Assembly (NCBI GenBank): GCA_015487255.1
Contig: WFQA01000180.1
Span: 1-7,406 of the forward strand
Direction: 5' to 3'
Origin: Paracoccaceae bacterium
GTDB taxonomy: Bacteria; Pseudomonadota; Alphaproteobacteria; Rhodobacterales; Rhodobacteraceae
Length of the DNA: 7,406 nt
Part shown: piece by piece, positions 1 to 5,360 of the stretch
Layout of the letters: each line of letters begins with the position of its first letter
How positions within the stretch are numbered: position 1 is the stretch's first letter
Notes under the pieces: generated by a model
What the model was told of the DNA's origin: nothing
Seen by the model: only the letters and a program-made list of their open reading frames with translations
Databases searched by the model: none
Made by a program: the position numbers and the translations under genes

Positions 1-213
1 GACCCCGGGGCCGAGGAGGCGCTTTATGATATGCATTCGATGCAGGATTTTTGCGGCTTGGACCTCGCCCATGATGCTATTCCAGATGAGACAACCATCC
101 TCAATTTCCGCCACCTGCTGGAGCGCCACACCCTCACCGAGGCGCTGGTGGCGGCGCTGCCGAATGTGGAGGTGATCGAACCGGAGGTGCTGGAGCCTAT
201 AGTGATTGAGTGA
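1..213 (+). pseudogene. IS5-family transposase remnant (N-terminal part, chimeric 3' end)
   Basis: The reading frame is already open at base 1, so the gene begins outside the window; the ATG at 31 is internal. The visible residues 8-49 (LYDMHSMQDFCGLDLAHDAI, then PDETTILNFRHLLERHTLTEAL) match the conserved N-terminal domain of IS5-type transposases, which precedes the DDE catalytic domain. After about base 147 the frame leaves that family: instead of the usual several hundred further residues it reads VAALPNVEVIEPEVLEPIVIE and stops at 211-213. No catalytic domain is present, so this cannot be an active transposase. The acidic tail may be the native 3' end of another gene into which the element inserted or was deleted; that is inference. 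The identity of the transposase part is firm, the origin of the tail is unknown. Confidence 0.8.
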
Positions 214-247
214 AAATAGCGCGCCCTGAAGATGAGGCGCGCTATTT
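214..247 (+). terminator. Perfect 12-bp hairpin after the transposase remnant
   Basis: AAATAGCGCGCC (214-225) and GGCGCGCTATTT (236-247) are perfect inverted repeats around a 10-base loop. The left arm begins one base after the stop codon. The base of the stem is A/T-rich and reads ATTT on the plus strand, followed by an A run. Read on the minus strand the stem ends in ATTTTC. It could therefore stop transcription from both sides, but neither side has a long T tract, so the efficiency is uncertain. Confidence 0.55.
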
Positions 248-291
248 AAAAAAGGAGGGACCGACAGACATTTGGCGATTACGGTTGTTTC

Positions 292-305
292 GCCCAAATT
301 CGGGC
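292..305 (-). terminator. Weak hairpin downstream of the orphan membrane-protein gene
   Basis: GCCC (292-295) and GGGC (302-305) flank a 6-base loop, 7 bases beyond the stop codon of the minus-strand gene at 312-917. The stem is only 4 bp and no clear T run follows, so at best it is a weak terminator. The stronger hairpin at 214-247 lies further along the same transcript. Confidence 0.2.
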
Positions 306-311
306 AAATTG

Positions 312-917
312 TTAAAAGCTGGGCGGCTCTTGTTTGAGAATTTTTTCCACGTCACTTCTAAAGTCGGCCCTTTTCCCGTCGCGATATGGAATAACGTCAT
401 CTACGCGAAATGCAACGCTACTTAGAGAAGTAAACACAGTATCAAAAAAAGCTATTTTTTTCATCGCAACGAAATATTTGAATATCTCAAATAGTGGTGT
501 GGTGGTATCAGTTTTCGGTTCATTTTTTAGATTTTGGAGTTTTTCTGTCATGGCCTGAATGTCTAAATACTTTTCAATTGAGCTGGCAACAAAGGCGGCA
601 TGGCCACTCGCTTGAGAGATGAAGTGGATTGAACGAGAGATGCGATTGGTTGCAAAAAACACCAAAATTGCCAATATTTGCCACCAATTGCTTGCAATCC
701 ATTCAAAATATGTTGCACCCCAAAAGGAGAGCTGTGCCGCTTGAAGGCTTGACTGCCATAGGCTGATTTTGACAGCTGGAAATTGGCTTAGACTCAGGAA
801 AAATCCCCAGAAAATTCCAGCCACAACAAACAGTTTAAATACAAATTTTGCAAATATAGTTAGGTAGCCTATAAACACCCCAGCCAATAACAGCGCCATT
901 TGAATCCCATTACACAT
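312..917 (-). CDS. Unrecognised three-helix membrane protein (201 aa), A+T-rich
   Basis: I do not recognise this protein. The start chosen is the ATG at 917-915, which has AGAGGA about 7 bases upstream; an in-frame ATG at 1067 would add 50 residues without hydrophobic or conserved character and has no comparable ribosome site. The 201-residue product has three likely membrane segments, about residues 5-23, 27-43 and 74-90. A soluble, basic C-terminal half (about 95-201) follows, with a charged stretch near KLQNLKNEPKTD and the ending EKILKQEPPSF. No catalytic motif is visible. The DNA is much richer in A+T than all other genes here and the gene lies beside a transposase remnant, which suggests horizontal acquisition. 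It may have its own promoter, since a terminator separates it from ilvC upstream. That it is a real gene is likely, from its length, its ribosome site and the coherent membrane pattern; its function is unknown. Confidence 0.6.
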   Translation of the reverse strand: MCNGIQMALLLAGVFIGYLTIFAKFVFKLFVVAGIFWGFFLSLSQFPAVKISLWQSSLQAAQLSFWGATYFEWIASNWWQILAILVFFATNRISRSIHFISQASGHAAFVASSIEKYLDIQAMTEKLQNLKNEPKTDTTTPLFEIFKYFVAMKKIAFFDTVFTSLSSVAFRVDDVIPYRDGKRADFRSDVEKILKQEPPSF

Positions 918-950
918 GTTGATTTCCTCTATGTTGTGTCGGCTAACCCA

Positions 951-964
951 ACAATTAAAATTGT
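951..964. promoter_or_regulatory. Dyad upstream of the orphan membrane-protein gene
   Basis: ACAATT and AATTGT form perfect 6-base inverted arms around two bases, centred about 40 bases upstream of the start codon at 917. This is a plausible place for an operator overlapping a promoter. An approximate -35 element (TTGGCA on the minus strand) lies further upstream but no convincing -10 partner is seen. The surrounding DNA is A+T-rich, so such a dyad could also occur by chance. Confidence 0.25.
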
Positions 965-1065
965 CTTGAGATAAAGTTAATATCATTTGGGGGTTTTTGT
1001 CATGCCAATTGTATCGTTTCTGTGTAGGCGCATAGATAATACTCACTAGTAATTTTGTTTCCCCC

Positions 1066-1097
1066 AAAAAAGGAACGCGCCCCGAAAGGGGGCGCGT
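1066..1097 (-). terminator. Rho-independent terminator of ilvC
   Basis: ACGCGCCCC (1075-1083) pairs with GGGGCGCGT (1089-1097) in a 9-bp GC-rich stem with a GAAAG loop; a GAAA tetraloop with one bulged G is an alternative. On the minus strand the stem is followed by TTCC and then six T (1066-1071 complement), the classical intrinsic terminator layout. It lies about 100 bases after the ilvC stop. On the plus strand a five-T run at 1104-1108 also follows the stem, so weak action in the other direction is possible. Confidence 0.8.
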
Positions 1098-1110
1098 GCA
1101 AGGTTTTTGA

Positions 1111-1196
1111 GGGGGTGGGGGATTTCATCCCCCTTGGCTACGCCAATTCACCCCTAATGTCCACAGACCCTAGGATATTTGGACAATTTGGAAGAA
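1111..1196. repeat. Intergenic hairpin plus GGATATTTGG motif, possible dispersed repeat
   Basis: This stretch directly follows the ilvC stop codon. It holds a perfect 7-bp hairpin with a three-base loop (GGGGGAT 1117-1123, ATCCCCC 1127-1133) and, at 1173-1191, the motif GGATATTTGGACAATTTGG, in which ATTTGG occurs twice. From memory, motifs of the type G-TATTTTTG-n-AAGA-GAAG beside G/C-rich hairpins are widespread at gene ends in Rhodobacteraceae, and this looks like a relative. Only one copy is visible here, so membership in a repeat family is inference. Confidence 0.35.
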
Positions 1197-2219
1197 TTAG
1201 TTTTTCTCTTTGTCGACCATTTTACCTGCCGAAATCCACGGCATCATGCCGCGCAGGGTTTCGCCGACTTTTTCGATCTGGTGCTCGTCATTGATCCGCC
1301 GGGTGGCTTTGAAGCTCGGCTGGCCAACCGCGTTTTCCAGCATGAAATCACGCACGAACTTACCGTTTTGAATATCCGTCAGCACGTCTTTCATGCGCTT
1401 TTTGGTCTCTTCATAAGGCAGAATGCGCGGGCCGGAAACATATTCGCCATATTCCGCTGTGTTAGAGATCGAATAATTCATGTTGGCAATGCCGCCTTCA
1501 TAGATCAGGTCAACAATCAGCTTCACTTCGTGCAGGCACTCGAAATAGGCCATTTCCGGCTCATAACCGGCCTCGACAAGGGTTTCAAAACCCATGCGGA
1601 TCAGCTCGACAAGCCCACCGCACAGCACGGCCTGTTCGCCAAACAGGTCGGTTTCGCATTCTTGCCGGAAATTGGTTTCGATAATACCCGAGCGCCCGCC
1701 ACCAATGGCCGAGCAATAAGAAAGCCCGATTTCCATGGCTTTGCCGGAAGCATCATTATGCACCGCCACCAGGCAGGGCACGCCGCCGCCTTTGGTGAAC
1801 TCGCCGCGCACCGTGTGGCCGGGGCCTTTGGGGGCCATCATGATGATATCCACGCCTGCTTTTGGCTCGATCAGGTTGAAATGGATGTTGAGCCCATGGG
1901 CAAAGGCGATCGCCGCACCCTCGCGGATATTGTCATGCACATATTTTTTATAGGTTTCGGCCTGCAGCTCATCGGGCATGGTAAACATGATAAGGTCACA
2001 CCAGGCGGCAGCTTCGGCAATGCCCATCACTTTCAGCCCCTCGCCTTCGGCCTTGGCTTTGGATGGCGAGCCGTCACGCAGGGCGACAACCACGTTCTTG
2101 GCACCAGAGTCGCGCAGGTTCAGCGCGTGGGCATGGCCTTGGGAGCCATAGCCGAGAATGGCCACTTTCATGTCTTTGATCAGGTTGATATCGCAATCGC
2201 GGTCATAATATACGCGCAT
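1197..2219 (-). CDS. ilvC: Ketol-acid reductoisomerase (NADP+), class I
   Basis: IlvC catalyses the second common step of valine, leucine and isoleucine synthesis: Mg2+-dependent alkyl migration followed by NADPH reduction of acetolactate or acetohydroxybutyrate, in the cytoplasm. The 340-residue product has the usual class I length. The Rossmann motif GYGSQGHAHAL is at 23-33, the NADPH-phosphate loop LRDGSPSK at 47-54, and the conserved His at 108 (AHGLN). MAPKGPGH is at 128-135. The metal ligands are Asp191 and Glu195 in TDLFGEQ, and Glu227 and Glu231 in FECLHE, with Ser252 after them. The start MRVYYDRDCDINL is preceded by GAGGGA about 8 bases upstream; the open frame continues further upstream but only as antisense of the neighbouring regulator. 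The gene is divergent from two Lrp-family genes that may control it, and ends at an intrinsic terminator. All key residues are present, so it should be functional. Confidence 0.97.
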   Translation of the reverse strand: MRVYYDRDCDINLIKDMKVAILGYGSQGHAHALNLRDSGAKNVVVALRDGSPSKAKAEGEGLKVMGIAEAAAWCDLIMFTMPDELQAETYKKYVHDNIREGAAIAFAHGLNIHFNLIEPKAGVDIIMMAPKGPGHTVRGEFTKGGGVPCLVAVHNDASGKAMEIGLSYCSAIGGGRSGIIETNFRQECETDLFGEQAVLCGGLVELIRMGFETLVEAGYEPEMAYFECLHEVKLIVDLIYEGGIANMNYSISNTAEYGEYVSGPRILPYEETKKRMKDVLTDIQNGKFVRDFMLENAVGQPSFKATRRINDEHQIEKVGETLRGMMPWISAGKMVDKEKN

Positions 2220-2348
2220 GGTTTTTCCCTCGTTGGTTTGGACTGGGGGTAGCATAGCGGGGTTTTGTAAAAATACCTTTTGAATATCGGGTGAAATGCT
2301 GATAGTTCGAGAAATATATGCGCAAAAAGCAGATATACTGGAATAATT
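2220..2348. promoter_or_regulatory. Divergent ilvC / lrp promoter region
   Basis: This 129-base gap must carry both the ilvC promoter (minus strand) and the promoter of the lrp pair (plus strand). Its central part is A+T-rich. For ilvC no convincing -35/-10 pair stands out; GATATT on the minus strand near 2282-2287 is one weak -10 candidate. No short leader peptide with a run of branched-chain codons and no attenuator hairpin is seen before ilvC, so classical ilv attenuation is not supported. Binding of the adjacent Lrp-type regulators here is a reasonable inference from the divergent layout. Confidence 0.45.
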
Positions 2349-2357
2349 ATGCAGATA
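2329..2357 (+). promoter_or_regulatory. Near-consensus -10 box and direct repeat at the first lrp start
   Basis: TATACT (2334-2339), one base from the TATAAT consensus, ends 9 bases before the ATG at 2349. A start site 6 to 8 bases downstream would leave almost no leader. The -35 position shows only a weak match, so an activator may help, or the -10 may be fortuitous. The heptamer GCAGATA occurs at 2329-2335 and again at 2351-2357, a spacing of 22 bases or about two helical turns, bracketing the -10 box and the start codon. An 8-base palindrome ATAATTAT covers 2343-2350. These are candidate operator elements for autoregulation. Confidence 0.35.
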
Positions 2358-2807
2358 GATGATATCGATCGCCGGATTCTGCGGCATCTGCAAGTGGATG
2401 GCAGCCAGACCATGGCTGAGCTGGCCACCAAGGCGGGGCTTAGCAGCGGTGCCTGCTGGCGGCGGGTGGAAAAGCTGGAGGCCTCGGGCGTGATCATGGG
2501 CCGCGAGGTGGTGCTGGATTACCGCGCCATGGGGTATGCGGTGGAGGTGTTTTTGCGCATCACGCTGGATAAAACCCAAAGCAGTGCTTTTGACGAATTC
2601 ACCAAAGCCGCGCGGCAAATACCGGAGGTGGCCGGCATTCAAACCCTGCTCGGGCGGGTTGATATTCGCATGGATGTGCGGGCGCGTGATTTGGCGCATT
2701 ATCAGGAGATTTACAAGGCCCGCATTCTGGCCCTGCCGCATATTTCGGATATCGAGGCCTTGATGCTGATTTCGGAAGTGAAAAACACCGAGGCCCTGCC
2801 GCTATGA
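2349..2807 (+). CDS. Lrp/AsnC family transcriptional regulator (first of tandem pair)
   Basis: This is a DNA-binding regulator of the Lrp/AsnC (feast/famine) type, which typically senses an amino acid and binds DNA as dimers or octamers. The 152 residues show the N-terminal winged helix-turn-helix: DDIDRRILRHLQVDG at 4-18, AELATKAGLS at 23-32, recognition helix ACWRRVEKLEASGVI at 35-49. The C-terminal RAM effector domain spans about 64-148 and contains LLGRVDIRMDV around 100-110, where many relatives read G-x-YDY. Loss of the aromatic residues there may alter the ligand. The start has only a weak GGA 6 bases upstream; no better start fits, because the family motif begins at residue 4. The next gene overlaps it by ATGA, so both are co-transcribed. 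The divergent position to ilvC suggests control of branched-chain amino-acid synthesis, which is inference. Confidence 0.9.
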   Translation: MQIDDIDRRILRHLQVDGSQTMAELATKAGLSSGACWRRVEKLEASGVIMGREVVLDYRAMGYAVEVFLRITLDKTQSSAFDEFTKAARQIPEVAGIQTLLGRVDIRMDVRARDLAHYQEIYKARILALPHISDIEALMLISEVKNTEALPL

Positions 2808-3244
2808 TCGAGCTGGATGAAAAAGACCGGGCAATCTTGCAGGCCCTGAAAGCTGACGGCGGGCTGAAGGCGGGTGAGGTTGGCAAGATGGTGGGCCTGA
2901 CCCAGCCCGCCACATGGCGGCGGATCAGGCGTTTGCAGGAGGGCGGGGTGATATTGGGCCGCCGGGTGCGGCTCAACCGGGTGGCGCTGGGTTTTGAGGT
3001 GGTGGTTTATCTTGGCGTCAAACTGGCCGCCAAGGGCCGGGCGAGCCTGGAGGATTTCGAGCGCGCGGTTTGCGCCATCCCCGAGGTGCAGCTGGTGCAG
3101 CATGTGCTTGGGGTTTATGATTACCGCCTGAAAGTGGTAGCGCGGGATTTATCCGATTTCGAGCGTATCCTGCGGCGGCGGATCATGACCCTGCCCGGGG
3201 TGGGCGAGGTGGAAAGCAATGTGATGCTTTCGGAGATCGGATAA
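2804..3244 (+). CDS. Lrp/AsnC family transcriptional regulator (second of tandem pair)
   Basis: This is a second, paralogous Lrp/AsnC regulator of 146 residues. The helix-turn-helix runs from LDEKDRAILQALKADG (4-19) through GEVGKMVGLT (24-33) to the recognition helix ATWRRIRRLQEGGVI (36-50). The RAM domain follows, with the family-typical effector loop GVYDY at 103-107 and KVVARDLSDFE after it. The start codon ATG at 2804 shares its bases with the TGA of the first regulator, so translation is probably coupled and the two proteins made in similar amounts. Both recognition helices share the WRR core and the GVI-x-GR turn, pointing to an old duplication and possibly to a mixed oligomer. This copy keeps the canonical effector loop and its partner does not, so they may divide sensing and DNA-binding work; that is inference. 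A strong hairpin follows 38 bases after the stop. Confidence 0.92.
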   Translation: MIELDEKDRAILQALKADGGLKAGEVGKMVGLTQPATWRRIRRLQEGGVILGRRVRLNRVALGFEVVVYLGVKLAAKGRASLEDFERAVCAIPEVQLVQHVLGVYDYRLKVVARDLSDFERILRRRIMTLPGVGEVESNVMLSEIG

Positions 3245-3268
3245 AGCCCTGACCGCCGAGCGCAGCGA

Positions 3269-3278
3269 GGCCATGGCC
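3269..3278. repeat. GGCCATGGCC palindrome in the lrp/mazG gap
   Basis: A perfect 10-base palindrome lies between the second lrp gene and the large hairpin. Together with the neighbouring GC-rich sequence and that hairpin it may be part of a compound palindromic intergenic element. By itself a palindrome of this length in GC-rich DNA is weak evidence. Confidence 0.25.
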
Positions 3279-3282
3279 CAAG

Positions 3283-3317
3283 CGCATGTGTGTTTTGCGC
3301 AGCAAAATACATATGCG
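3283..3317 (+). terminator. 16-bp hairpin at the end of the lrp pair
   Basis: Bases 3283-3298 pair with 3302-3317 around the three-base loop GCA. Fourteen pairs are Watson-Crick and two are G-U wobbles (3292/3308 and 3288/3312), as read in plus-strand RNA. On the minus strand these two become A-C mismatches, so the structure is better formed in the lrp transcript. No T tract follows, so it is not a textbook intrinsic terminator; it may protect the 3' end of the message, aid factor-dependent termination or belong to a repeat element. It sits between the convergent lrp and mazG genes. Confidence 0.5.
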
Positions 3318-3390
3318 GAGGGCGCCAAGACCGGCTCATTGGAACCGGAAAGGGTCAGAGAACTTTCAAGCAGTGAACAGCCCCTTGGTT

Positions 3391-4191
3391 TTACAACAGC
3401 TTTGCTGCATCCCAAAGCGCATCCATTTCCGTCAGTGTAGATTGCTGCGGCAGTTTGCCGTTGTCTTTAAGTGCGGCCTCTACTGCATTGAACCGGCGGG
3501 TGAACTTGGCATTGGCCTTGCGCAGGGCCTGCTCGGGAACCACCCCGAGATGTCGACCCAAGTTGGTGATCACAAACAAAAGATCACCAAATTCCTCCTC
3601 AACCTCCTCCGCGCTCAAATTATTGTGCGCCTCGACCAGCTCAGCGGATTCTTCCTTGATCTTGTCCAGCACCTGCGTGGTTTCCGGCCAGTCAAACCCA
3701 ACCCGCGCGGCCCGGTTTTGCAGCTTGAACGCCCGGGTCAGGGCGGGCAGGTTCAGCGCCACCCCGTCCAGCACCGAAGCGGGCGCGCCGCGCTCGGCCG
3801 CTTTTATCGCTTCCCAATCCAGCACTTGCTGCGCGGCGGATTTCTCCTGGCTTTCCCCGGCAAACACATGCGGATGCCGGGCGATCATTTTATCGGCAAT
3901 CACCTGCACCACGGCGTCAAAATCAAACAGCCCGGCCTCATCCGCCATCTGCGCATGATAGATTACATTGAGCAGCAAATCCCCCAACTCACCGGGCAAT
4001 TCACCCCATGCCTGCCGCTCGATCACATCGGCCACCTCGTAGGCCTCTTCCACGGTATAAGGCGCGATGCTGGCAAAATCCTGCTCGATATCCCACGGGC
4101 AGCCGCTATCAGGGTCGCGCAGGCGGCGCATGATCTCCAGCAGGCGGGTGATGCCGATGGTGCGGTTATGGATTGTCTCGTCAGCATTCAT
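3391..4191 (-). CDS. mazG: Nucleoside triphosphate pyrophosphohydrolase MazG
   Basis: MazG hydrolyses nucleoside triphosphates, including non-canonical ones, to monophosphate and pyrophosphate, and in E. coli it also influences ppGpp levels. The 266-residue length matches the two-domain E. coli type (about 263). The first MazG domain has LRDPDSGCPWD at 24-34, the metal-binding helices VEEAYE (47-52) and GELGDLL (67-73, giving E68-x-x-D71), and the RHPHVF motif at 105-110. A linker with DWEAIKAAE at 125-133 follows. The second domain has KEESAEL (179-185) and EEEFGDLLF (198-206, E200-x-x-D203). Both acidic sets are intact, so it should be active. The start ATG overlaps the stop of the P450 gene by ATGA and has no close ribosome site of its own, which argues for translational coupling. 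It is the last gene of the operon and converges with the lrp pair. Confidence 0.96.
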   Translation of the reverse strand: MNADETIHNRTIGITRLLEIMRRLRDPDSGCPWDIEQDFASIAPYTVEEAYEVADVIERQAWGELPGELGDLLLNVIYHAQMADEAGLFDFDAVVQVIADKMIARHPHVFAGESQEKSAAQQVLDWEAIKAAERGAPASVLDGVALNLPALTRAFKLQNRAARVGFDWPETTQVLDKIKEESAELVEAHNNLSAEEVEEEFGDLLFVITNLGRHLGVVPEQALRKANAKFTRRFNAVEAALKDNGKLPQQSTLTEMDALWDAAKLL

Positions 4192-5360
4192 CGGGTGACC
4201 ATCAGCCTTTCCAGCCCGTGGAAGTGGTAGCTATTGCTATAAATCGGTTTTTCTGCCAAGGTCAGACCGGGGCAGGCGGCAAAGAGGGCGGGCATGGAAT
4301 TCAGCATTTCCATCCGGGCCAGCGGCGCGCCGATGCAAAAATGCAGCCCCGCGCCAAAGGCAAGCTGCCGGGCGTTGTTGCGCGCGGGAAGGAACGCGCC
4401 GGGGTTTGCAAAAACCGCCGGGTCACGATTGGCTGCCGCCAGCAACAGCCCGACCTGCTCGCCGCGTTTGAAATCATGCCCGGCCACATTAACATCCATC
4501 AGCGCATAGCGGGTAAACATGTGCAAGGGTGGGTCAAAGCGGATAGTCTCTTCGATGATCTTCAGGTTTTGTTTTTCATCCGCGCCAAAACGCGCCCCGG
4601 TCTGCAACAGGGTTTTAGTCCCGTTTGAAATGCCGTGCACCGTGGCCTCATGCCCGGCATTAAGCAATAGGATACAGGTGGTTATCAGCTCTTCCTCGGT
4701 CAGTTTCTCACCCTGGTCCTTTGCCGAGATCAGCTCCGATATCAGGTCATCCCGCGGGGCCTTGCGCCGCTTTGCGACAAAACCGCTGATATATTCCATG
4801 AAGGCAATGGTTGCCGCTTCGGTGCGCTCTTCCAGCGCCCGGTCGCGGCGCGCCTGATAGATTGCCACCATATCATGCGACCATTTCAGCAGTTGCGGCG
4901 CCATCTCCTCAGGCACGCCAAGCAGGCGGCAAATAATGGTTACCGGAATGACTTCGGCAAAAGCCGGAAGCAAATCAAAGGGTTGATCCGGGAATTGGGC
5001 AGCCAGCTCTTGGGAGAGCGCGCGCACCTGCGGGGCCATGGCGTTGATCCGCCGCGCGGTGAAGGCGCGGGTGAGCAGGGCGCGGATGCGGGTATGGCTC
5101 GGCGGCTCGATCGCCAGAATAGAGCGACTTTCAAAAGCATAAAACTGGCGCAGATGGGGTGGCACTTCGGGGGCAAGATCGCCGGGCAATTCGGAGGCAA
5201 AACGGCGGTCGCGCAGCAGGGCATTGACCGTGGCGTGCTCTGCCGAGCACAAAAACCCGTAGTCTTTCCAATAAAATAGCGGGCCAGCTTCACGCATTTC
5301 ATCATAGGTCGGGTAAGGGTTTTGCACAAAATCCGGTTCAAACGGGCTTTGCTCGATCAT
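4188..5360 (-). CDS. Cytochrome P450 (soluble bacterial type), substrate unknown
   Basis: This is a haem-thiolate monooxygenase of the soluble bacterial class, which normally takes electrons from a ferredoxin and its reductase; neither is encoded in the window. The 390 residues are of usual length and have no membrane anchor. The C-helix motif HTRIR is at 89-93, the I-helix NAGHEAT at 234-240, the ExxR pair is Glu271/Arg274 (EETIRFDPP), NRDP is at 311-314, and the haem loop FGAGLHFCIG at 335-344 carries the ligand Cys342. In the I-helix the acid Glu238 is followed by Ala239 where most P450s have the conserved threonine (Thr252 in P450cam); EryF (CYP107A1) has a similar Ala. The start has GGAG 9 bases upstream and overlaps the stop of the preceding gene by ATGA; the end overlaps mazG likewise. 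Nothing visible identifies the substrate. The family assignment is very secure. Confidence 0.95.
   Translation of the reverse strand: MIEQSPFEPDFVQNPYPTYDEMREAGPLFYWKDYGFLCSAEHATVNALLRDRRFASELPGDLAPEVPPHLRQFYAFESRSILAIEPPSHTRIRALLTRAFTARRINAMAPQVRALSQELAAQFPDQPFDLLPAFAEVIPVTIICRLLGVPEEMAPQLLKWSHDMVAIYQARRDRALEERTEAATIAFMEYISGFVAKRRKAPRDDLISELISAKDQGEKLTEEELITTCILLLNAGHEATVHGISNGTKTLLQTGARFGADEKQNLKIIEETIRFDPPLHMFTRYALMDVNVAGHDFKRGEQVGLLLAAANRDPAVFANPGAFLPARNNARQLAFGAGLHFCIGAPLARMEMLNSMPALFAACPGLTLAEKPIYSNSYHFHGLERLMVTR

Noticed and set aside
918..1067. Longer start at 1067 for the orphan membrane protein
   Set aside because: The extra 50 residues are not hydrophobic and show no conserved look. 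They reach the ilvC terminator and have no ribosome site as good as the AGAGGA before 917.
1179..2252. Long plus-strand open frame opposite ilvC (357 codons)
   Set aside because: It is the antisense of a complete, fully conserved ilvC; the translation is rich in His, Gly and Phe and has no family features. Such shadow frames are common in GC-rich coding DNA.
2220..2348. Attenuator or leader peptide for ilvC
   Set aside because: No short frame with clustered Ile, Val or Leu codons and no alternative hairpin pair with a T run is present before the ilvC start.
2220..2741. N-terminal extension of ilvC to 2741
   Set aside because: The added residues lie antisense to the first lrp gene and IlvC never carries such a domain. 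The start at 2219 has a good ribosome site and gives the standard length.
2349..3244. Tandem pair as sirohaem decarboxylase subunits (AhbA/AhbB or NirD/L/G/H type)
   Set aside because: Those proteins also come as adjacent AsnC-like pairs, but here both helix-turn-helix regions are of the DNA-binding Lrp type with basic recognition helices, and no haem d1 or denitrification gene is near.
3286..4230. Plus-strand open frame opposite mazG (314 codons)
   Set aside because: It covers mazG antisense and begins inside an intergenic hairpin. The product shows no recognisable domain, whereas the minus strand gives a full MazG.
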